From Micavibrio sp. UBA6212 (GTDB lineage Bacteria; Pseudomonadota; Alphaproteobacteria; Micavibrionales; Micavibrionaceae), in NCBI GenBank assembly GCA_002421905.1, contig DISK01000005.1, positions 11,865 to 75,864 of the forward strand: a DNA stretch of 64,000 bases, given 5' to 3'. The notes below the pieces were generated by a model. The model was not told the origin of the DNA. It ran no database searches and saw only the letters and a program-made list of their open reading frames with translations. Of this stretch, positions 44,330 to 51,665 are shown in pieces; within the stretch, counting starts at the first letter, position 1; every line of letters starts with the position of its first letter. Position numbers and translations under genes: made by a program.

Positions 44330-45310
44330 CTATTTGAACAAATGTTCAACACCAGCGCGTTCCTCGCGAAGTTCTTTCTCGGTTGCATCCATTCTTGTCC
44401 GAGAAAATTCATTAATTTCAAGGCCTTGGACAATCGCATATTTACCGTCCTTGCACGTCACCGGATAACCATAAATGACGCCTGACTCGATCCCATAAGA
44501 TCCGTCAGATGGAATTCCCATGGAAACCCAGTCACCTTCAGCCGTCCCCAGCGCCCAAGAACGCATATGGTCAATGGCAGCACAGGCCGCAGACGCCGCA
44601 GAAGACGCCCCGCGAGCCTTGATAATCGCAGCACCACGTTGTTGGACAGCAGGAATAAACTCCCCTTCATACCAAGCTTGATCAACCAAAGACAAAGCCG
44701 CTTTCCCAGCAACTGTGACATGATGCAAATCAGGGTACTGGGTCGAGCTATGGTTGCCCCAGATTGTCATTTTCTTGATATCTGTTGTATGAGTTCCTGT
44801 TTTTCCAGCCAATTGTGACAAGGCACGGGAATGATCCAGACGCACCATCGCGGTGAAACATTTTGGATCAAGATCAGGGGCATTCTGTTGTGCAATCAGT
44901 GCATTAGTATTGGCAGGATTCCCAACAACCAGAACCTTGACATCACGTTTGGCATGATCGTTCAGGGCTTTACCTTGGGGCGCGAAAATTGCACCGTTGG
45001 CTTCAAGTAAATCCTTGCGTTCCATTCCAGGGCCACGAGGACGAGCCCCGACCAGAAGCGCATAGTCAACATCTTTGAAAGCCACAGTAGCATCGTCAGT
45101 CGTCACAACACCGTGAAGCAAGGGAAATGCACAATCATTCAACTCCATGACCACGCCTTCCAGTGCACCTAACGCAGGCGTAACTTCTAGAAGATGCAAG
45201 ATAACCGGCTGGTCTTTTCCCAACATTTCGCCAGAGGCAATCCGGAACAATAAGGCATATCCGATTTGGCCGGCTGCACCGGTCACTGCGACCCGTACTG
45301 GAGCTTTCAT
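44330..45310 (-). CDS. mdh: Malate dehydrogenase, type 2 (cytosolic-type) family
   Basis: NAD-dependent oxidation of malate to oxaloacetate in the TCA cycle, 326 residues. The NAD-binding motif VTGAAGQIGYALLFRIASG is at the N terminus; the substrate-specificity arginines lie in GARPRGPGMERKDLL and the catalytic region is MVRLDHSRALSQ with TIWGNHSSTQYPD. The sequence is of the eukaryotic-cytosolic/MDH type 2 group, whereas most Alphaproteobacteria carry an LDH-like type 3 enzyme, starting like KIALIGSG. A terminator follows. Confidence 0.95.
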   Translation of the reverse strand: MKAPVRVAVTGAAGQIGYALLFRIASGEMLGKDQPVILHLLEVTPALGALEGVVMELNDCAFPLLHGVVTTDDATVAFKDVDYALLVGARPRGPGMERKDLLEANGAIFAPQGKALNDHAKRDVKVLVVGNPANTNALIAQQNAPDLDPKCFTAMVRLDHSRALSQLAGKTGTHTTDIKKMTIWGNHSSTQYPDLHHVTVAGKAALSLVDQAWYEGEFIPAVQQRGAAIIKARGASSAASAACAAIDHMRSWALGTAEGDWVSMGIPSDGSYGIESGVIYGYPVTCKDGKYAIVQGLEINEFSRTRMDATEKELREERAGVEHLFK

Positions 45311-45359
45311 AATTCAATTTCCTTTCTTGAAGTGTTATCTAAATCCATACCGGAGATCA

Positions 45360-46295
45360 TTACTGCGCGACAGGCACAGTACTTACCGGGTTTGAAGACT
45401 GCTTGGCCGCAGGAATTACAGTGAAGCAATTCTCGTTAACGGTCAGCGCATCATCTCCGAATTTGTTTTTCAACGTCAAGCCATCCCACACAAGATCCTC
45501 AGGATTAATACGGGGTGAGATAACAATGAAGTTACTGGTCTTGTAATGCCACAATCCAGGATAATCGCTTGGGATCTGGATAGCGGCTACACTCGTGCCG
45601 GAACAATCAACCGTCACCTGATCGTTTCCCCAGCCATCTTCCAGAACAATAATAGAGCGTCCTGGGCCCAGGGCAATCGTATCATTACCAGATCCACCAT
45701 TCACAATGCGGTTACCATATGTATCAGTAATTTTATCATCCCCCGGCCCACCGAGGATTAGGCGATCCCCATTGCCAATGCCACGATTAATCGAGTCACA
45801 TTCAATCACATTGTCATCTTCGTTTCCGATAAGAGTTTCAGTTCCGCTGGGCTCATGCATACAAGAAATATTCCGCTTGCCACCTTCGGCAATCGTTACT
45901 GCTTCAGTACTGAACTGGAGGGGTGCGTAGGAGCGGCGCCCCGTAGCAATATCAGCCATCCCTAGAAAATGGGGGGGCAGATCACCCGTAAGAAAATAAC
46001 CATTAAAAATAGAAAGTGTCGAAGACGCCTGCGCGGGCATTCTAACTTCATAATTTTGGTAGGCTTCAATTGCATTATTTATGACATTCATAGCGGTGTC
46101 ACGCTTGGTCTGTTGTTCCGGCGTCAGCTCATTTTGTGCAAGTTTTTTCTGTTCTTCTATCAACTCAGGAGGAAGGACAGGTTCTTTGAACGTAAATTCA
46201 TAGGGCTGATCCGACTCGAACGTAAAAATATTATAGGCCGCGTACAAAGCGACAAGAGACAGGAGAAAAATAATCAGAATAACGGCTTGTTTCAT
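45360..46295 (-). CDS. Membrane-anchored protein with RTX-like calcium-binding repeats
   Basis: A 311-residue protein with an N-terminal membrane anchor or uncleaved signal (KQAVILIIFLLSLVALYAAY), a coiled stretch, and a central region with RTX-type nonapeptide repeats: TLIGNEDDNVIECD, LILGGPGDDKITD and VNGGSGNDTIALG, matching the GGxGxDxx pattern that binds calcium. The repeats number only three to four, fewer than in secreted RTX toxins, and no C-terminal secretion signal is evident. Probably periplasmic or surface-facing. The gene lies between mdh and a diguanylate cyclase on the same strand. Function unknown. Confidence 0.75.
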   Translation of the reverse strand: MKQAVILIIFLLSLVALYAAYNIFTFESDQPYEFTFKEPVLPPELIEEQKKLAQNELTPEQQTKRDTAMNVINNAIEAYQNYEVRMPAQASSTLSIFNGYFLTGDLPPHFLGMADIATGRRSYAPLQFSTEAVTIAEGGKRNISCMHEPSGTETLIGNEDDNVIECDSINRGIGNGDRLILGGPGDDKITDTYGNRIVNGGSGNDTIALGPGRSIIVLEDGWGNDQVTVDCSGTSVAAIQIPSDYPGLWHYKTSNFIVISPRINPEDLVWDGLTLKNKFGDDALTVNENCFTVIPAAKQSSNPVSTVPVAQ

Positions 46296-46406
46296 GGCAA
46301 ATCTTATCCGAATGGAAAATAGAACATTATGACGACGATCAGTTTAGACCAATTCCCGACTTTACGCCATGCCTGTTTTCCAGCCAAAGCCGCCCAAAAG
46401 CATTTT

Positions 46407-47447
46407 TTAACGTGGATTGGGGGCTGCAGCGACCTGATTCCGGCCATTGTGCTTGGCTGTATAGAGTGCTTCATCCGCTCGCACAATCAATTGTTCTGCT
46501 GTTTTCTCACCAGCAAACTCGGCAACACCGACCGATAATGTAATCCGCCCCAGAACTTTTCCGGTACTGCGGTTTATAACATCCTTGCCAGCCACGGCCT
46601 TGCGCAGGGCATTCCCCACGATGACGGCTCCCGAAAGATCTGTATCCGGCAAAACTATCGAGAACTCCTCCCCGCCATAGCGGGCCGCAATATCTTTCCC
46701 TTTCAATCCATCTTTAAGTGTTCTGGCAACCAGACGCAAAACCTGATCCCCGACCTGATGCCCGAAATTATCATTGAAACTTTTGAAATAATCGATATCC
46801 AGCATCAGCAAACTAAAGACAGCACGACGCTCAGACGCATCCTGCATCACACGGTCAATTTCATTGTCAAAACTTTTGCGATTGGCAAGACCAGTCAGGC
46901 CATCAGTCATAGCTTCACGACGGACATGCTCCAGATCCCGCTTCAATTCATCCATAATTTGACTGGATTCACGCAGCATTTCTTCAAGTCGCTGGTTCTG
47001 TTGCATCATGCTGCGCGTACTTTCAGACGCAACCGACATCACAGCTTTCAATTCATCCTGAGTCTTGGCAGTACCGATCTTCGTGTTAACATCCGATAAG
47101 GTATTTCCATAGGTTTGGGTCGCATTCTTGACCCCTTCCACCATTCCGGAAACATTGTGAATCGCATTCTGGACTTGTTCGCCAGCATTGCGAACAGCTT
47201 CTTCGTTACGTAAATCACTCAGAAAGCGGCTATAAACTTCACTGCAAATATAATCATTAATCTTTTGACCAGATTCAATAATACCATCAATTACTCTGAC
47301 AACTTCAGGAACAGAGCGGGAATAATAAACGAACCACAGTTCATAATTCTCTGGAATTGGCAGTAAACCTTCGGCAGCGATGCGATCCATGGCTTTAACA
47401 GAGACATTTTGTGTATGCTCACGTTCTTTTTCGTTAACAAAGCTCAC
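46407..47447 (-). CDS. GGDEF diguanylate cyclase
   Basis: A 346-residue enzyme making cyclic di-GMP. The catalytic motif is ARYGGEEFSIVLPD, with the substrate-binding LTGLANRKSFD and DIDYFKSFND upstream. The inhibitory I-site position (five residues before the motif) reads KGKD rather than RxxD, so product inhibition may be lost. The N-terminal part lacks a membrane segment and contains a coiled coil (about residues 75-190), a likely dimerisation or input region. GTG at 47447 is the start, with AGAGGG six bases upstream. Input signal is unknown. Confidence 0.92.
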   Translation of the reverse strand: MSFVNEKEREHTQNVSVKAMDRIAAEGLLPIPENYELWFVYYSRSVPEVVRVIDGIIESGQKINDYICSEVYSRFLSDLRNEEAVRNAGEQVQNAIHNVSGMVEGVKNATQTYGNTLSDVNTKIGTAKTQDELKAVMSVASESTRSMMQQNQRLEEMLRESSQIMDELKRDLEHVRREAMTDGLTGLANRKSFDNEIDRVMQDASERRAVFSLLMLDIDYFKSFNDNFGHQVGDQVLRLVARTLKDGLKGKDIAARYGGEEFSIVLPDTDLSGAVIVGNALRKAVAGKDVINRSTGKVLGRITLSVGVAEFAGEKTAEQLIVRADEALYTAKHNGRNQVAAAPNPR

Positions 47448-47582
47448 GATATTCCCTCTGGCTAATATCTAATTAAGGACTAAGAAGAAATGTCGAGGTG
47501 AATAGGTATGTGAAAAAATCCAGCCCGCGACAAATAACAGCATATACCAGACACTATGAAGCGAAAAGCCTTAACATCTGGT

Positions 47583-48167
47583 TTATATCTTATCACTTAA
47601 TACAGCAGAGTCAGAACATTCTTGCTGATCTAGAATATCCATAATATGTGGGACATTGTCTGCCACAACAAACGTTTTCAAATGTTCTTCACGTACAAAC
47701 CTTTTGTCGGCCATATTCCGGATCAGCTCGAGCATCGGATTCCAGTATCCATCAATATTCGCGATGATTACAGGTTTATTATGAATACCTAAATATTTCC
47801 ATGTCAGGATTTCAAATGTTTCATCGAGCGTCCCGAGACCCCCGGGCATAACAATAAACGCATCGGATTTTTCAGCCATCATCTGTTTACGGACATGCAT
47901 ATTGGGAACAACATGTAATTCCGTAACATTATCATGACGCGCTTCAAGTTTTAGAATTGCATCAGGAATAATCCCGATCACCTTGCCGCCCGCCTCCATG
48001 CAGGAATTAGCCACCTTCCCCATCAATCCAGGATTACCCCCTCCATATATTAGAGTAATGCCGGCCTTTGCCAAAGATTGCCCCAAAAGTTCGGTAGGAG
48101 CATCATAGCTGGGGTCGGAGGTCGTCGAAGATCCACAATATACACAAACAGATTTAATCTGATTCAT
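47583..48167 (-). CDS. LOG-family protein (cytokinin-type nucleoside monophosphate phosphoribohydrolase)
   Basis: A 194-residue Rossmann-fold protein of the LOG/TIGR00730 family, which cleaves AMP or cytokinin ribotides to base and ribose 5-phosphate. The signature PGGLGTLDETFE and the N-terminal SVCVYCGSSTTSDP with YGGGNPGLMG are intact. In bacteria not associated with plants the role is usually nucleotide salvage or stress. Divergent from psd. Confidence 0.92.
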   Translation of the reverse strand: MNQIKSVCVYCGSSTTSDPSYDAPTELLGQSLAKAGITLIYGGGNPGLMGKVANSCMEAGGKVIGIIPDAILKLEARHDNVTELHVVPNMHVRKQMMAEKSDAFIVMPGGLGTLDETFEILTWKYLGIHNKPVIIANIDGYWNPMLELIRNMADKRFVREEHLKTFVVADNVPHIMDILDQQECSDSAVLSDKI

Positions 48168-48331
48168 AAGAACTATTCTCTATTGATTATTTTGATATAA
48201 CTCTACGGGTAAACCACACCAGTGAGCGAAAAGGCTTGCATCCGGACACAATTCATTACAGAATCCGGCGCATAAACGCAACTGCTAATCAAATAACCTT
48301 ATTTTACGAACCACTTACTCGGGATCTGTAC

Positions 48332-49108
48332 ATGACAAACGAAGCTTTGGAAAAAACTGTTTTTGATCTGAAAGAAACTTTCTGCCAGACAGTTCTGACC
48401 CCCACCAACAAAGCGGGCTGGCCCTTCATTATCGGATTTGCGCTGGTGTCCGTTGTGCTGGCCATGTTGTCAACCTTTTTGGGCTGCGTTGGTCTAATTC
48501 TGACTTTATGGTGTGTTTATTTCTTTCGTGACCCGGTTCGGGCCGTTCCGCAGAACAAGAATTTTGTCATCTCCCCTGCCGATGGTCGTGTGACCGCTGT
48601 CACAGAAAATGTGCCATTGCCCAAAGAGCTTCAGGACTCCACGACCGCCCCTAGTGATGAAGATAGTATCGCCGGAGAAATAGGTGAATATACCCGCATC
48701 AGTATTTTCCTGAGCGTGTTCGACGTCCACGTCAACCGGATTCCGGTGTCGGGTAAGGTTGATAAAGTTATCTATCGCCCCGGACAATTCCTCAACGCCG
48801 GCAGCGAACGCGCCAGCATTGAAAATGAACGCAGTTCTGTTTTGATGAAACTTGAAGACGGACGCCAGCTTGCCTTTGTCCAGATCGCAGGGCTGGTTGC
48901 ACGCCGCATCATCAACGAACTCAAAGAGGGGGCTGAGGTGACCAGCGGAGAGCGCTTCGGTCTGATCCGCTTTGGTTCACGCATGGATATCTACCTTCCT
49001 GCCGATGTTGCGCCTTGTGTGGCTGTTGGACAAAGAGCCATTGGTGGAGAAACCCTGCTGGCTGATCTCAGCAAAGCTGGATCACCACTCGAGGCCCAAC
49101 CGGTATAG
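48332..49108 (+). CDS. psd: Phosphatidylserine decarboxylase
   Basis: Pyruvoyl enzyme converting phosphatidylserine to phosphatidylethanolamine in the inner membrane. The 258-residue protein belongs to the short proteobacterial PSD group. N-terminal hydrophobic segments precede ISPADGRVTAV; the self-cleavage site RFGSRMD places Gly215-Ser216 at the alpha/beta junction, and histidine in SVFDVHVNRIP is conserved. ATG 48332 is chosen because the longer frame (from 48236) adds residues outside the family. pssA follows after 41 bases, making an operon for phosphatidylethanolamine. Confidence 0.93.
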   Translation: MTNEALEKTVFDLKETFCQTVLTPTNKAGWPFIIGFALVSVVLAMLSTFLGCVGLILTLWCVYFFRDPVRAVPQNKNFVISPADGRVTAVTENVPLPKELQDSTTAPSDEDSIAGEIGEYTRISIFLSVFDVHVNRIPVSGKVDKVIYRPGQFLNAGSERASIENERSSVLMKLEDGRQLAFVQIAGLVARRIINELKEGAEVTSGERFGLIRFGSRMDIYLPADVAPCVAVGQRAIGGETLLADLSKAGSPLEAQPV

Positions 49109-49149
49109 ACAACCGGAGAAACTATAAAGAGTAAGGACTATTAAGAGCC

Positions 49150-50031
49150 ATGACTTTGAAACTTGCCGATAATAAGCCGACCATGGAAAATAAGGAACCA
49201 CCAGAACAGACTCGACAAATAAGTCTGATCAAGATTGTCCCCAGCCTAATTACCTTGATGGCTTTGATTGCCGGTGTCACCAGCATCCAGAAATCAATCG
49301 GTGGAGATTACGAGGGCGCTGTGATGATGTTGCTGGCTGCCGCCCTGTTTGATGTTCTAGATGGCGCCGTGGCCCGTCTCCTTAAAGCACAAAGTGAATT
49401 CGGCGCTCAGCTCGATTCCTTGTCGGATTTTCTGGCGTTTGGTGTGGCTCCTGCCATTCTGCTCCATGAATGGATTATGATTGATGCCGGAAAACTCGGC
49501 TGGATTGCCGCAGTAATATTCCCCGTTGCAGCAGCTCTCCGTCTGGCAAGGTTTAATGTTGCTGCCAAAGAATCAGAAGATCTTCCTGTCTGGAAAAAAA
49601 GATATTTCTCGGGCGTCCCCACTCCAGCAGGTGCTTTTTTATCCTTGCTGCCTCTTTATATCTGGTTTCTGTCTCCGGATACTTTTTCGGAATTCAAACT
49701 GGCGACACCCTTGATTGCTGTCTGGACAGTATGCGTTGCAGCCCTGATGGTCAGCCGCATTCCAACCATATCTTTCAAATATATAAAACTTCCTGACAGG
49801 ATGGCTGTCCCGCTTATGGCGGCAATCGGATTGATTGTAGCGGCAATGATCCATGCCCCTTGGGTTACCCTGACCATGACCTCATCGGCATATCTGATTT
49901 CCATTCCGTTGGCTCTCAACCACTACCGAAAGCTTGAACAAAAATACGAGCAAAAAAACGAGGATTTGTCCTCTCTGGCTTTCGGTATAGATGAAATCAA
50001 TCTTGACGGAACAAATGAAGACGACCGCTAG
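49150..50031 (+). CDS. pssA: CDP-diacylglycerol-serine O-phosphatidyltransferase
   Basis: Makes phosphatidylserine from CDP-diacylglycerol and serine, supplying Psd encoded just upstream. The 293-residue polytopic protein has the complete CDP-alcohol phosphotransferase motif DGAVARLLKAQSEFGAQLD followed by SLSD. About eight membrane segments. AAGGA lies 13 bases upstream of the ATG. It forms an operon with psd and a downstream gene that resembles a degenerate relative. Confidence 0.93.
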   Translation: MTLKLADNKPTMENKEPPEQTRQISLIKIVPSLITLMALIAGVTSIQKSIGGDYEGAVMMLLAAALFDVLDGAVARLLKAQSEFGAQLDSLSDFLAFGVAPAILLHEWIMIDAGKLGWIAAVIFPVAAALRLARFNVAAKESEDLPVWKKRYFSGVPTPAGAFLSLLPLYIWFLSPDTFSEFKLATPLIAVWTVCVAALMVSRIPTISFKYIKLPDRMAVPLMAAIGLIVAAMIHAPWVTLTMTSSAYLISIPLALNHYRKLEQKYEQKNEDLSSLAFGIDEINLDGTNEDDR

Positions 50032-50061
50032 TTCAATTCAAGAACAAGGAGATACTTTGCT

Positions 50062-50592
50062 ATGCTAGGGCCCTATCTGGAATCCACAACAGCTCCTTTG
50101 GTTAAAAAACTAACCAGCCATATTCAGGAGAAAAATATTCCTCCTGTTTTTATAAAGGGCGCCTCATGGATCTGTGCCATAGCAACAATTCTGTTTTTTG
50201 GCCTGCAATATATCTGGATCGGGCTGGTCTTCTTCCTTTTGCATCGTCTAACCCGCATCATTCTGAAAGATGGCCAGAATGATACACAAAATAAGGACAG
50301 GATAACGCTCTTCTCATCTTATCTGATCGTCACAGGGTCCATGATGGCCTTACTGTGGACGGCGTCCAGTTTTTCTATTCCCGTGTCGTTTATGTTCTGG
50401 GCCATTATGATAAACTTATTGGGAACAATCACCTTCCGTCCAAAAATCATTGCCATTGATATTTTTGAACTTTCGCTGATCTTGTTGGCCATGGTCGCAG
50501 CTCCAACCTATATTCCGGCGATTGCACTTCTGGCTGGTGTCGCATGTTTGATCGGATGTTGCTTTTCATTTATCCAAAGCCTGAAACCATAA
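50062..50592 (+). CDS. Unknown membrane protein, possibly a degenerate CDP-alcohol phosphotransferase relative
   Basis: A 176-residue protein with about five membrane helices. Its first half (FIKGASWICAIATILFFG then LVFFLLHRLTRIILKDG) recalls the topology of CDP-alcohol phosphotransferases, but the DG...AR...G...D...D catalytic motif is not there: the corresponding loop reads LHRLTRIILK. It cannot be an active enzyme of that family. It is 30 bases after pssA with AAGGAG 11 bases before the ATG, so it is probably co-expressed. A structural or regulatory partner of PssA is possible. The relationship is inferred from topology only. Confidence 0.7.
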   Translation: MLGPYLESTTAPLVKKLTSHIQEKNIPPVFIKGASWICAIATILFFGLQYIWIGLVFFLLHRLTRIILKDGQNDTQNKDRITLFSSYLIVTGSMMALLWTASSFSIPVSFMFWAIMINLLGTITFRPKIIAIDIFELSLILLAMVAAPTYIPAIALLAGVACLIGCCFSFIQSLKP

Positions 50593-50593
50593 G

Positions 50594-50621
50594 AAAAGCC
50601 GAACAGAAAACCGCTCGGCTT
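50594..50621 (-). terminator. Terminator for the minus-strand gene ending at 50647
   Basis: AAGCCGA and TCGGCTT form a 7-bp stem with a 12-base loop; on the minus strand it is followed by TTCTTAT. It lies in the gap between two convergent genes, so it could also act weakly on the plus strand. Confidence 0.55.
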
Positions 50622-50646
50622 AAAAAAATCACGACCAGATAATCTC

Positions 50647-51504
50647 TTAGCCCAATCTCGGCATACCCATGGTTGGTGCATTCACAGCAAGCTTCCAACT
50701 TGGATCATTGGACGAAGGAGCATCAGGATCGAGTGTCTTGAGGTCGGCCTTACCATCAGGGCCAACAATACCAAACATATTTTCAGCAAACCGTCTGGCT
50801 GTATCAGCCTGTTGCATCAAACCTTTTTCAGCGTTACTGGCTTCACCTAACTGGGCACGAATCTCTTCTTCACCCAAACGATCTATTGTTTGTGCAGCAC
50901 GCAAAGATTGTTGCGGATTAAACTGGCTATTATTAGCCACAGGCTGAGATGTCTTAATGGAGGAAAGGCTGTGACCCCCCATCGTCCAGCTTTCACCCAT
51001 TGAATCAGTATAAGAGCCAAGGTCTTTACTTTGTCCTTTGCCACTCCTGCTGATTGGGCTTGAAAATTCACTTTTACCACCATCAATGGCGGCATGCCCA
51101 ATACCGGCATGACCTTGACCACTCATCATCTTGGCTGCTGAAGCAATTGTGTCAGCGATCCCGTAAACAGCAGCAACCGCAGGGCCAGCTGTAACAGCCA
51201 ACGCCGCTCCCGCCACAAGGGATGTTGCCATGGATTTAAGCCCCAGACCACCGCCCGCGCCAGAGTTGGACAAAGCTTGCGGTGTGTTCTGGACATTACC
51301 ATCCAATTGTTGGGCAAGAGACTCGCGTGCATCGGCGGCAGCTTTCAGTCCGGTACCAGATTCTTTCAAGGCACCTATAACGCTGCTCATTTGCTGGCCA
51401 ACAGACATGTTATTCATTGTACTCGCGGAAAAGTTATAGGTCGTCGCAAGACTGCGCGTTGCAGCCATCTCGATCGCACTCCCTTGTGATGACAAAAATG
51501 CCAT
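50647..51504 (-). CDS. Unknown alanine/glycine/serine-rich protein with one hydrophobic segment
   Basis: A 285-residue protein not recognised as a family member. Low in charge and cysteine-free, with a helix-rich N-terminal half (SVGQQMSSVIGALKESGTG), a single hydrophobic stretch (SLVAGAALAVTAGPAVAAVYG, about residues 90-110) and a flexible glycine/serine/glutamine-rich C-terminal part. Start ATG 51504 has GAGG six to seven bases upstream. Composition resembles secreted or surface proteins without a classical signal peptide; no further inference is safe. Transcribed away from the DivL-type kinase gene. Confidence 0.65.
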   Translation of the reverse strand: MAFLSSQGSAIEMAATRSLATTYNFSASTMNNMSVGQQMSSVIGALKESGTGLKAAADARESLAQQLDGNVQNTPQALSNSGAGGGLGLKSMATSLVAGAALAVTAGPAVAAVYGIADTIASAAKMMSGQGHAGIGHAAIDGGKSEFSSPISRSGKGQSKDLGSYTDSMGESWTMGGHSLSSIKTSQPVANNSQFNPQQSLRAAQTIDRLGEEEIRAQLGEASNAEKGLMQQADTARRFAENMFGIVGPDGKADLKTLDPDAPSSNDPSWKLAVNAPTMGMPRLG

Positions 51505-51665
51505 AACCAACCTCTTTTCCTATACCACAATCCTACACGCAAGCGTTTAACGAATTATGAACATCAATATAGTTATATAACAAATTCCATAAAATCTGCA
51601 TTAAAATAATCAATGGGCCTATCTGTCCCTTGAAGCACAAGGCATACAGAGGTAAAGTGTGCCGC

